Shown here: positions 1-7,386 of the stretch, piece after piece | Layout: each line of letters begins with the position of its first letter | Position numbering within the stretch: the first letter of the stretch is position 1 | Assembly: GCA_964452045.1 (NCBI GenBank) | Contig: CAYVKM010000051.1 | Location: forward strand, 1-26,002 | From: CAYVKM01 sp964452045 | Lineage (GTDB): Bacteria > Calditrichota > Calditrichia > RBG-13-44-9 | Direction of reading: 5' to 3' | DNA length: 26,002 nt | Made by a program: the position numbers and the translations under genes | Notes under the pieces: model-generated | Told to the model about the DNA's origin: nothing | Database searches by the model: none | What the model saw: the letters and a program-made list of their open reading frames with translations, nothing else

Positions 1-1
1 G

Positions 2-112
2 CCCAGAACCTACACCTTCCGGGCGGCCTACCAGGGAACCAGTGCCGATCTGCAACAGGATATTTCCCAGAACAGCACGGTAAATATCCAGCTAAACATC
101 ACCGGACCATAA
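2..112 (+). CDS. C-terminal end of a probable secreted protein (5' truncated)
   Basis: The second forward frame is open from the window edge and ends at TAA 110-112. It encodes about 36 residues, rich in Thr, Gln and Asn with alternating hydrophobic residues, such as YTFRAAYQGTSADLQQ. This looks like the last strands of an extracellular beta-sandwich domain. The stop lies 15 bases before the next start (128), whose AGGAGG ribosome site begins right after it, so the two are probably one transcript. No function can be assigned from the fragment. The frame choice is supported by the amino-acid composition and by the stop placed just before a strong ribosome site. Confidence 0.55.
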   Translation, partial: PRTYTFRAAYQGTSADLQQDISQNSTVNIQLNITGP

Positions 113-127
113 CAGGAGGTATTAGAA

Positions 128-760
128 ATGAAAATATTAAATATGGCTTTAATGATAATTTTATTCCTTGCCTGTGCTGTTTTTTCCCAGACCATTTACC
201 CGGTCACCCCGGGCAGTCAGCATAACCAGCTTTCCCTTACTGTGGCCAATGAGTCACTGCAGGGTACCGCCGGGCGGGTGGACGTCCAGTTGGTAAAACA
301 TTCCTCGATGCTGATATTTCCCGAACCGGTGGGTGTACTCGAAAACCTGGAACCGGGTCAGGAGGCCGAAGTCACATTTTCATTTGACATCCGGAGAGAG
401 GCACCGGTGAATGAGACCGATACCCTAAAATTCCTGATAAGTGATAACCAGGGGGGCAGTTGGAGCAAATCCATCATCCTGGAGTACACCCTACCCCGAA
501 CCTATGCCCTGGATCAGAACTATCCCAATCCTTTTAACCCGCTAACCACCATACAATACCAGTTGCCGGAAGAGATGAAAGTGCGGCTGGAGGTTTACGA
601 TCTGCTGGGCCGCAAAGTAGCCACACTCCTGGACAGACGGATTCCGGCCGGCTATCATGAAGTTTCCTTCGATGCCTCCTCCCTGGCCAGCGGAGTATAT
701 ATCTACCGCCTGGTGGCAGGAAGTTTCAGCAAAACCCGCAAGATGATGGTGATGAAATAA
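128..760 (+). CDS. Secreted protein with C-terminal T9SS sorting domain
   Basis: 210 aa. The N-terminus has a hydrophobic signal peptide (about residues 1-21, ending VFSQ). Residues about 22-125 form a Ser/Thr-rich beta region without a recognised family. The last 85 or so residues are a type IX secretion sorting domain: DQNYPNPFNP, then VYDLLGRKVATL, a GVYIYRL strand and a final basic KTRKMMVMK. In this family the domain routes the protein through the outer membrane, after which it is removed or used for anchoring. The start is fixed by AGGAGG at 115-120, with good spacing to ATG 128. It probably shares a transcript with the truncated gene before it and ends at the strong hairpin at 770. The role of the middle region is unknown. 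Confidence 0.85.
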   Translation: MKILNMALMIILFLACAVFSQTIYPVTPGSQHNQLSLTVANESLQGTAGRVDVQLVKHSSMLIFPEPVGVLENLEPGQEAEVTFSFDIRREAPVNETDTLKFLISDNQGGSWSKSIILEYTLPRTYALDQNYPNPFNPLTTIQYQLPEEMKVRLEVYDLLGRKVATLLDRRIPAGYHEVSFDASSLASGVYIYRLVAGSFSKTRKMMVMK

Positions 761-769
761 TCAGATAAT

Positions 770-808
770 AACCTCCCGAAGGTTTTGAACCTTTGGGAGG
801 TTTTCTTT
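770..808 (+). terminator. Strong Rho-independent terminator
   Basis: Arms AACCTCCCGAAGGTT (770-784) and AACCTTTGGGAGGTT (788-802) pair almost perfectly around a 3-base loop, followed by TTCTTT. It starts nine bases after the stop of the T9SS-domain gene. Confidence 0.85.
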
Positions 809-846
809 AAAAGGCAGCCCAATTTTGCTGCCTTTTTTATTTTTCC
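809..846 (+). terminator. Second, tandem Rho-independent terminator
   Basis: AAAAGGCAGC (809-818) pairs with GCTGCCTTTT (827-836), followed by a T-rich run to about 846. It directly follows the hairpin at 770-808, making a double terminator. Because the left arm begins with A's, it could also act weakly on the other strand. Confidence 0.75.
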
Positions 847-965
847 AAATCGGAATTTGTAATCCTCGTCAAACAACACCCCTAAAAATTTTGTAAAATT
901 ATTTCACACTTTTTGGTGATTTATGTTTTATATTTATTTCAATTCATCCGGGATTTACTAGACTC

Positions 966-1394
966 ATGAACCTGAAATCTTACATTATACCGATTATCGT
1001 CCTCCTGTTTACGTTTCTTTTCTGGACTGGCTGCAGTCACAATCCGACCGCTCCGGAAGAAAGCTTTAATGTTCAGGCCACCCTGGAAATCCAAACGGTG
1101 GATGAGTTGGGACAGCCCGTTTCGGTACCGGTAACCTTTACCTCCCAAAAATACGGGGAAGCATCAGGTGTGATTGATAATATTTCCAGCAGCAAACTGG
1201 TATCCGATGAACAAACCGGTAAAGTCACCTTTAATATCGATTATACCCTGGTTGGATCGGAATACTTTACCGTGATTGCTGATGTCTCGGAAGAAAAATT
1301 TGAAAGCACAAATTTCTGGACTGCCTATTTTCAATCTTCAGATGCCCCGGTCAAGAAGATAGCCGTATCGATGACTATCGTTCCAAAGAATTGA
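966..1394 (+). CDS. Small lipoprotein of unknown function
   Basis: 142 aa. The N-terminus is a lipoprotein signal: a hydrophobic stretch at residues 7-20 ending in the lipobox WTGC, with Cys at about residue 23. It is followed by the polar linker SHNPTAPEE seen in many FCB-group lipoproteins. The mature part (about 120 residues) is predicted beta-rich, with strands such as VSVPVTFTSQKYG and KVTFNIDYTLVG, suggesting an Ig- or transthyretin-like sandwich. No family is recognised. It is a single-gene unit: tandem terminators lie upstream and a repeat-rich gap downstream. The ribosome site is weak (CCGGGA, far upstream), as is common in this group. The antisense frame at 939-1148 is treated as a shadow. 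Confidence 0.7.
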   Translation: MNLKSYIIPIIVLLFTFLFWTGCSHNPTAPEESFNVQATLEIQTVDELGQPVSVPVTFTSQKYGEASGVIDNISSSKLVSDEQTGKVTFNIDYTLVGSEYFTVIADVSEEKFESTNFWTAYFQSSDAPVKKIAVSMTIVPKN

Positions 1395-1935
1395 AAAACC
1401 CCCACCCAAATTGAATTACCCAAAAATTTTATAAAATTAGACCACATAACTAAAATAATACTTGTCTTGTGATATTTTAGGGGTGTCATTCTGGCATGTT
1501 TTAAGCCGCCTGCCTGCTGCAGGCAGGGAATCTATAATCTTTTAGAAGTGGATTCCCTATCTGCCGACCAGGTAGGAAGTCTCCGATCCACAATTTTATT
1601 ATTAGTACTTTTATGAGATCCCGAATCCAGTTCGGGATGACAAGTACAGTATAAAAACTAACAATAATTATATCATGCTATCCCGCACTTGCGGGATCAG
1701 CATCTAAATAATAAATTCTATAAAACGCCCTGGATTACATTTATGGTCTGAATTTAGTTCATAAAAAGAATTTTTCAGAATTTTCTACTTAATTAATGTT
1801 AGAATAAAAATATATCTTTCGATTTCTGAGCAATAAACAGAAACTATTTTATTGATCTTGATTTTTAATATTGAGTGCTCGGTTAGTCAAAATGACCTGA
1901 TGGGGAAATATGGGAATTAAAAATATGGTAGAAAA
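1395..1935. other. Non-coding gap with palindromic repeat remnants
   Basis: There is no convincing coding frame. The gap lies between two convergent genes. It holds the A/T-rich block CCCAAAAATTTTATAAAATT (from 1419), also present upstream of the lipoprotein gene, and then a cluster of three hairpin-forming palindromes (1509-1697, listed separately). From about 1700 to 1935 it is plain A/T-rich sequence with no structure I can name. No terminator with a clear U-run is visible for the gene that ends at 1936. Confidence 0.6.
1485..1697. repeat. Cluster of three intergenic palindromic elements
   Basis: Three inverted repeats lie in a row: CCTGCCTGC / GCAGGCAGG (1509-1517 and 1519-1527); ATCCCGAA / TTCGGGAT (1618-1625 and 1631-1638) followed by GAC; and ATCCCGCA / TGCGGGAT (1680-1687 and 1690-1697). 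The words GTCATTC near 1485, GGATTCCC near 1550 and GGGATGAC at 1634 resemble the widespread GTCATTCC...GGAATC class of dispersed extragenic palindromes. Related hairpins recur in the gap at 10280-10640, so this looks like a genome-wide repeat family rather than a local regulatory site. Confidence 0.6.
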
Positions 1936-3801
1936 TTATTTGTCGCCGGGTTTATCCAAGGCGTTATCGGCATTCAGGAAACCACCCATGGAGCTCTTCA
2001 AAAACAGGTTCTGATTTTCATCCTTAAGCAAAGATTCGAAATTTTGCAGGGTCACCGGCCGGCTGAATAAGTATCCCTGGTATTTGTAACACTTCTGCGA
2101 GGAAAGCATATACAGGTGTTCCAGATTTTCCACTCCTTCGGCAATCACTTCTTTCTTCAGATTATTACCCAGCATGATGATGGATTCCACCAGTTTTTTA
2201 TGCTCACTGTTGGAACCGATGTGCTGAATAAAGGACCGGTCGATCTTGATGGTGGAAGCCGGTATTCTCTGCAAATATTTCAGTGAAGCGAATCCAACCC
2301 CGAAATCATCAATGGCGATGCGGATACCCAGTTTTTCCAGTTCATCAATATTTTTTATCACCTGCAGACCATCATCAAGGAAACTGGTTTCGGTAAGTTC
2401 CAGATGCAGGTCCTTGGGCTGGATATGGGTATTGCTGATCACATTGACGATCTTGTCCACGATCTGTGGGGCCTTCAATTGCCGGGCGGATAAATTTATG
2501 GAAATGAACAACGGATTTTTGAACTTGGTGGCAATGGATTTAAAATCGTTTATCGCTTTTACCAAAACCCAGTCGCCGATCGAGCAAATGAGATCGGTCT
2601 GTTCGGCTATCGGGATAAAGGTCTCCGGCATCACCGCACCCAGATCGGGATTATTCCATCGCAGCAACGCTTCGCAGCCGATAATCCGATAGTCGCCGCT
2701 CATTTTTCTTTCCACCACCGGTTGATACACGACCTCGAACTGTTTCTCAAAACTGTTTTCGTTGACCAGTGTCCGGAGATCATTTTCCATCTGTAATCTT
2801 TCCAGGGACTTTTCGGTCATTTCCTCATTGAAGAACTGGAAATCACTTTTCCGGATATTCTTGGCATTCTGCATGGCACTGCCGGCATTCTTCATCAGAG
2901 CTTCCCGGTCGCTTCCATCTTTCGGGAGAAGGGCAATTCCGATGCTCATGGTTAAATAGGTGATGCGCTGGTCGCGGATGGTGTAAGGCTGGGATACCCG
3001 CTGCAGAATTTTTTCCGCCACTTTACCGGCATCCAGTTCATCGGTCATATTCTGCAGAATAATTACAAATTCATCCCCGCCAATCCGGTAGGCAAAATCG
3101 GATTTACGGATGGAGGATTGAATTCGCCGGGCAACCTCCTTTAAACAGAAATCGCCAACAGTTGAACCAAGCGATTCATTAATCAGTTTGAAATTATCCA
3201 GATCGCAAAGCAGAATAGCACTGGTGAGTCGGCCCTGGCTCCGTTCAGCTTCCAGAATCATCTGATTTAGCTGCTCATGGAAAGCCTGCCGATTCTTCAA
3301 ACCGGTAAGCTTATCATGATGAGACAGGTATTGCAATTCTTCCTGGGCATGGATCATGGCGGTAAGGCTGCTTCCGAAAAGACAGACACTTTTAAGTTGG
3401 GTACGATCTCGGTCACGAAAGATCGGCTGATAAAATCGTTTATAATACAGGGTTTTATTTTCATCCGGAAAAAACAGCTTTTCGGTAAAGCGGACCGGTT
3501 TCTTTTCTTTAAGCACTTGTTTGAAATACTGCTGGCGCTTTTTTATCGACTCGGGCTGGATTCCCATCAGGTGACCGTAAAAGACATCATCTTTTCCGGT
3601 AATTAATCCGGATAATTGGTCATCTGACAAATAGAGTTTGTTGACAAATTTATATTTTCCATCGGTATCGTATATTGCCACTTCCATGGGCACATTTTTA
3701 TAGATTTCATATTCATCCTGAATAAAAATCTCTCTCAACCCTGGGAGGTTTTTGATCACGGTTCGGAATCCTTCCAATAGGTTGTTTATAAAAATTCTCA
3801 T
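1936..3801 (-). CDS. PAS-GGDEF-EAL cyclic di-GMP turnover protein
   Basis: 621 aa, with no signal peptide or membrane segment, so cytosolic. Residues about 35-150 form a PAS-like sensor domain. Residues about 160-325 are a GGDEF diguanylate cyclase with an intact GGDEF at 241-245 and an inhibitory I-site RKSD (232-235) exactly five residues before it. Residues about 345-595 are an EAL phosphodiesterase with EAL at 377-379, ELTE at 468-471, DDFG at 498-501, Lys519 and Glu555, so the catalytic set looks complete. It could make or degrade cyclic di-GMP; which activity dominates cannot be read from sequence. ATG 3801 has AAGGA at good spacing. It is a single gene, divergent from the aldo/keto reductase. 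The ligand of the PAS domain is unknown. Confidence 0.93.
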   Translation of the reverse strand: MRIFINNLLEGFRTVIKNLPGLREIFIQDEYEIYKNVPMEVAIYDTDGKYKFVNKLYLSDDQLSGLITGKDDVFYGHLMGIQPESIKKRQQYFKQVLKEKKPVRFTEKLFFPDENKTLYYKRFYQPIFRDRDRTQLKSVCLFGSSLTAMIHAQEELQYLSHHDKLTGLKNRQAFHEQLNQMILEAERSQGRLTSAILLCDLDNFKLINESLGSTVGDFCLKEVARRIQSSIRKSDFAYRIGGDEFVIILQNMTDELDAGKVAEKILQRVSQPYTIRDQRITYLTMSIGIALLPKDGSDREALMKNAGSAMQNAKNIRKSDFQFFNEEMTEKSLERLQMENDLRTLVNENSFEKQFEVVYQPVVERKMSGDYRIIGCEALLRWNNPDLGAVMPETFIPIAEQTDLICSIGDWVLVKAINDFKSIATKFKNPLFISINLSARQLKAPQIVDKIVNVISNTHIQPKDLHLELTETSFLDDGLQVIKNIDELEKLGIRIAIDDFGVGFASLKYLQRIPASTIKIDRSFIQHIGSNSEHKKLVESIIMLGNNLKKEVIAEGVENLEHLYMLSSQKCYKYQGYLFSRPVTLQNFESLLKDENQNLFLKSSMGGFLNADNALDKPGDK

Positions 3802-4157
3802 GCGAATCGTCCTTTGGTCAGCGGTTTTGCGAGAGAGCGATGATCGATGTTAAAGATCATTTTACTTGCCTGCCTCCATATTGAGAGGCGTTTTTAAATA
3901 ATCGGCAGATTTCCCAGTACTTTAAAAAAAATAAACTTAAGGACTAAAAATTATTGGAAATTAGAACCGTTTTTGGGCTGACCGAATAAATTGATTTTAT
4001 GGTAGTATATTAAATTGAGGTAGGTAATTAAGCAGTGAAAGAAGAATTCATAAAATATTCATCTTTGGTATTAAATTAAAGGATATGAAGTCAATCAAAC
4101 TTTATAAAATTCTGTAATCAAGAAATGATTTAAATTCAGATCCGGGGAGATGATCTT
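3802..4157. promoter_or_regulatory. Divergent promoter region of the GGDEF-EAL and aldo/keto reductase genes
   Basis: A 356-base gap between divergently read genes, so it should carry both promoters. An inverted repeat ATGATC-N9-GATCAT at 3840-3860 lies about 40 bases before the GGDEF-EAL start and could be an operator. GCCTC / GAGGC (3872-3889) followed by TTTTT is a small terminator-like hairpin on the plus strand. The plus-strand stretch near 4105 (TTTATAAAATTC) is a possible -10 region for the reductase. None of these can be proven from sequence. Confidence 0.3.
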
Positions 4158-4982
4158 ATGCATACCATTAACAGCACAATAAAATTGAATAATGATTTGG
4201 AAATGCCCCGTTTGGGTCTTGGTGTTTATCTGATGGATCCCGGGGAGGAAACCCGGCAAGCAGTGAAGACTGCCTTGGAGGAAGGCTACCGGTTGATCGA
4301 TACGGCTGCCATGTATGGCAATGAGCGGGATGTTGGCCGGGCGGTAAAGGAAAGTTCGGTGCCGCGGGAGGAGATTTTTGTGACCACAAAATTGTGGAAC
4401 AGCGATCATGGATACGACCGTGCCTTGCGGGCATTCGACAAAAGTCTAAAACTGCTGGACATGGATTATATCGATCTCTATCTGATCCACTGGCCGGTGG
4501 AGGGGTTGCGCAAAGAGACCTGGCGGGCCATGGAAAAGCTCTATAACGATGGAAAATGCCGGGCAATAGGGGTAAGTAATTATACTATTTCCCACTTAAC
4601 CGAATTACTGGATTGCGCTGATGTGCCGCCGGCGGTAAATCAGGTCGAATTCAGCCCGTTTCTATACCAGAAGGATTTACTGGGTTTTTGTGAATCAAAA
4701 GATATCCGGCTGGAAGCCTACAGCCCGCTGACACGGACCAAAAAGTTTAACAATCCTGTCATAAAGCGGATGGCGGAGAAATATCAAAAATCGCCGGCCC
4801 AGATCATGATTCGCTGGGCATTGCAGCACCGGGCGATTGTGATTCCCAAGTCCTCCCACCGGGAGCGTATCCGGGAGAATGCCCGGGTCTTCGATTTTTC
4901 CATTTCAGCGGAAGATATGGAAACACTGAATGGACTGAATCGGAATTATCATGTGTCCTGGGATCCGACCCATGTGCGGTAG
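4158..4982 (+). CDS. Aldo/keto reductase (AKR) family oxidoreductase
   Basis: 274 aa, the usual length for a single-domain NADPH-dependent (beta/alpha)8 reductase of aldehydes and ketones. The catalytic tetrad is visible: Asp48 (in LIDTAAMYGNE), Tyr53, Lys78 (TTKLWN) and His111 (LIHWP). Other family marks are GVSNY, NQVEFSPF, YSPL and the C-terminal IPKSSHRERIREN, which matches the 2'-phosphate (NADPH) binding segment. The N-terminal L-N-N-x-L-x-M-P-x-L-G-L-G strand resembles the prokaryotic 2,5-diketo-gluconate reductase-like group. GGGGAG about eight bases upstream supports ATG 4158. The substrate cannot be assigned. A RidA-family gene follows 67 bases later on the same strand and may be co-transcribed. 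Confidence 0.93.
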   Translation: MHTINSTIKLNNDLEMPRLGLGVYLMDPGEETRQAVKTALEEGYRLIDTAAMYGNERDVGRAVKESSVPREEIFVTTKLWNSDHGYDRALRAFDKSLKLLDMDYIDLYLIHWPVEGLRKETWRAMEKLYNDGKCRAIGVSNYTISHLTELLDCADVPPAVNQVEFSPFLYQKDLLGFCESKDIRLEAYSPLTRTKKFNNPVIKRMAEKYQKSPAQIMIRWALQHRAIVIPKSSHRERIRENARVFDFSISAEDMETLNGLNRNYHVSWDPTHVR

Positions 4983-5049
4983 CATAAAGTAGTGGTTGAT
5001 TCCAGGTCAGATATTGAAATAATCTGAAACTTCAAGAAAGGAAAAAACT

Positions 5050-5436
5050 TTGGCCAGAAAAAATATATCATCCGGGCGTAGTTGGGAGGAGAAGGTGGGG
5101 TATTCCCGGGCGGTAAGGCAGGGCTCCCATATTTTTGTTTCCGGAACTACTGCCACCGATGACCGGGGAATGATTGTGGGAAAGGGTGATCCCTACCTTC
5201 AGACGGTGCAGTGCATTAAAAATATTGAGACAGCGCTGCAGGCAGCCGGAGCTACTTTAAAGGATGTGGTGAGAACCCGGATGTATGTGGTTGATATTGG
5301 GCAGTGGGAAGCAATCGGAAGGGCACATGCCGAATATTTTGCCGAAATCAAACCGGCAACTGCCATGGTCCAAATCAGCCGCCTGATTGATCCGGAGATG
5401 CTTGTGGAAATAGAAGCCGATGCAATTATTGATTGA
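5050..5436 (+). CDS. RidA/YjgF/Rid-family protein, TTG start
   Basis: 128 aa, a full-length single Rid domain. Family marks: ISSGRSWEEKVGYSRAV at the N-terminus, FVSGTTATD, the IETALQAAGATLKDVVRTRMYV core, and Arg105 of the conserved C-terminal half replaced by the local context QISRLIDPEMLVEIEADAI. Canonical RidA hydrolyses reactive enamine/imine intermediates from PLP enzymes. This N-terminus (xSSGxxWExxVGYSRAV) belongs to a Rid subfamily whose activity is less certain. The start is TTG at 5050: no ATG lies before residue 41, conserved sequence begins right at the N-terminus, and AAGGA precedes it at good spacing. The spacing suggests co-transcription with the aldo/keto reductase. Confidence 0.88.
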   Translation: MARKNISSGRSWEEKVGYSRAVRQGSHIFVSGTTATDDRGMIVGKGDPYLQTVQCIKNIETALQAAGATLKDVVRTRMYVVDIGQWEAIGRAHAEYFAEIKPATAMVQISRLIDPEMLVEIEADAIID

Positions 5437-5521
5437 TTTTTATCCTTCCTAAATAGCCTGGAATATTAACCATTCCAATCCAAATACTCCTGTTCTTTTG
5501 AGTAATTTTAATTTAAATGAG

Positions 5522-5551
5522 TTGATTCATCTTCTGAGTGAACAATATAAC
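5522..5551 (+). promoter_or_regulatory. Possible promoter for the secreted cysteine protease gene
   Basis: TTGATT (5522-5527) and TATAAC (5546-5551) are 18 bases apart, close to a sigma-70 layout. They sit in an A/T-rich spacer about 97 bases before ATG 5648. This is pattern matching only; this lineage may use other -10 and -35 words. Confidence 0.25.
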
Positions 5552-5647
5552 TAAATCTATATTTTTATATCTGAAATCTTTATATTGTAAGAGAAATTAT
5601 GTGAATCAATTACTAAGCAGGTTTTGAACAAAAAGTCAGGAGTAGAG

Positions 5648-7306
5648 ATGAAAACTATTTTATTGATTATTTTAGTAACATTGATCCTTTGCTTTTCAGG
5701 TATCAGTCAGCCTTTAACCTTTGACTTAAGAAATGTCAACGGGACAAACTACGTGAGCTCAGTAAAGTCTCAGCAGGGAGGGACTTGCTGGACACACGGC
5801 GCCATGGCAGCTATGGAAGGTAATTTAATGATGACCGGTGTCTGGACAGCAGCCGGGGAGATCGGGGAACCGAATTTGGCTGAGTATCATCTGGACTGGT
5901 GGAATGGATTTAACCAGCACAATAATGATGATATTTACCCGCTTACAGGTGGTTTGGTCGTCCACGAAGGAGGTGATTATATGGTTACCTCAGCTTATCT
6001 TTCCCGGGGGGAAGGTGCCGTCCGGGATATCGATGGACAGTCCTTCAATACTGCACCACTCCGCTCGAGTCCGAGCTATCATTATTATTATCCACGCGAG
6101 ATTGAATGGTATGTTGTTGGTCCAAATCTGGAGCATATCGAGGTTATCAAAGAAAAAGTGATGACCGAAGGCGTGGTTGGGACCTGCATGTGTTATAGCA
6201 GTTCCTTCATTAATGCCAACTATACCCACTACCAGCCACCTTCCAGTCAGCTCGATCCGAATCACGCTATCGCGATTGTCGGATGGGATGATAACAAAGT
6301 TACCCAAGCTCCACTGTCTGGTGCCTGGCTATGCAAGAATAGCTGGGGCAGCGGCTGGGGATTGAATGGATATTTCTGGATATCTTATTACGATAAGTTT
6401 AGTGGCCATCACCCCGAGATGGGAGCGGTATCGTTTCAAAATGTTGAGCCGATGGCGTATGATCATGTATACTATCACGATTATCATGGCTGGCGCGATA
6501 CCAAAACTGATTGTCAGGAGGCGTTCAATATGTTTGTCGCCGGTGGGGATGAAACCCTGGAAGCGGTCAGTTTTTTTAATGCGGCAGATAGTGTAACCTA
6601 TACTGTCAAAATCTACGATCGATTCGAAAACGGACAATTACTGGATGAACTGGCGACCAAAACCGGTAATATTGATCATATCGGTTTTCATACCATTGAT
6701 CTGGATAACCCTCTGAATATCGATGTGGGTGATAGTTTTTATGTCTATCTTAATCTGTCGGAAGGTGGGCAGCCGTTCGATCGTACCTCCGATGTCCCGG
6801 TATTGCTGGGAGCCGCTTACCGGACGATTGTTGAATCGGCAGCCAATCCTGGCGAAAGTTACTATTTTGATGGCAGCGAGTGGGCCGATTTCTATAATTA
6901 TAATTTTCCAAACAGCACCTGGGATGGTACAGCCAATTTTTGCATTAAAGCTTTAACTATTGATGGTCACGTTACCGGAATAGGTGAAGCAAATTCAATC
7001 CAACCGGAAGCCTTTGTGCTAGCCCAAAATTATCCTAATCCCTTCAATCCTACTACGACTATCGAATACGCACTCGCTCAATCCGGAAAGGTAATGATCA
7101 AAGTTTATGATGTTCTGGGACAGCAGGTTAAGATTTTGGTAAATGAATGGCAGGATTTCGGGACACACCGGGTGAGCTGGGATGGAATGAATAATCTGGG
7201 TCAGAAAGTGAGTTCCGGCGTTTATATCTATCAGATGTGGTTTGATATTTCAAATCAGACTGCATCACAGCAGAGTATTACTAAAAAGATGGTATTAATG
7301 AGATAA
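5648..7306 (+). CDS. Secreted papain-like (C1) cysteine protease with T9SS sorting domain
   Basis: 552 aa. A signal peptide covers residues 1-20 (ending GISQ). A C1 peptidase domain spans about 25-265, with catalytic Cys47 (GGTCWTHG), His206 (PNHAIAIVGWDD) and Asn231 (CKNSWGSGWG). The oxyanion-hole Gln would be Gln42 or Gln43. A beta-sandwich at about 270-435 resembles the lectin-like domain often found after such peptidases. Residues about 455-552 are a T9SS sorting domain (AQNYPNPFNPTTTIEY...VYDVLGQQVK...GVYIYQM...KKMVLMR). It is expected at the cell surface or outside, degrading proteins. ATG 5648 is preferred over an upstream TTG because AGGAG stands five bases before it and the signal peptide starts there. 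The active-site loop is one residue shorter than papain's. It ends at the terminator at 7333. Confidence 0.9.
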   Translation: MKTILLIILVTLILCFSGISQPLTFDLRNVNGTNYVSSVKSQQGGTCWTHGAMAAMEGNLMMTGVWTAAGEIGEPNLAEYHLDWWNGFNQHNNDDIYPLTGGLVVHEGGDYMVTSAYLSRGEGAVRDIDGQSFNTAPLRSSPSYHYYYPREIEWYVVGPNLEHIEVIKEKVMTEGVVGTCMCYSSSFINANYTHYQPPSSQLDPNHAIAIVGWDDNKVTQAPLSGAWLCKNSWGSGWGLNGYFWISYYDKFSGHHPEMGAVSFQNVEPMAYDHVYYHDYHGWRDTKTDCQEAFNMFVAGGDETLEAVSFFNAADSVTYTVKIYDRFENGQLLDELATKTGNIDHIGFHTIDLDNPLNIDVGDSFYVYLNLSEGGQPFDRTSDVPVLLGAAYRTIVESAANPGESYYFDGSEWADFYNYNFPNSTWDGTANFCIKALTIDGHVTGIGEANSIQPEAFVLAQNYPNPFNPTTTIEYALAQSGKVMIKVYDVLGQQVKILVNEWQDFGTHRVSWDGMNNLGQKVSSGVYIYQMWFDISNQTASQQSITKKMVLMR

Positions 7307-7332
7307 GTAAAAACTTTATTCAGATTAGAAAA

Positions 7333-7370
7333 AATAAAAGCTCTCAAATTATTACCTGGGAGCTTTTTTA
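7333..7370. terminator. Bidirectional terminator between convergent genes
   Basis: AGCTCTC (7339-7345) pairs with GGGAGCT (7358-7364), including one G-T pair. T's follow on the plus strand, and A's precede it, giving a U-rich tail on the minus strand. It lies between the stop of the protease gene (7306) and the stop of the TonB receptor gene (7387), so it can serve both. Confidence 0.75.
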
Positions 7371-7386
7371 TTGGTTGAAGAAGTTT

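Noticed and set aside
939..1148. Minus-strand open frame over the small lipoprotein gene
   Set aside because: It lacks a signal, motifs and a ribosome site, and it overlaps a gene with a clear lipoprotein signal.
1509..1697. Repeated hairpins suggesting a CRISPR array
   Set aside because: The palindromes differ in sequence and are unevenly spaced, there are no regular repeat-spacer units, and no cas genes are present.
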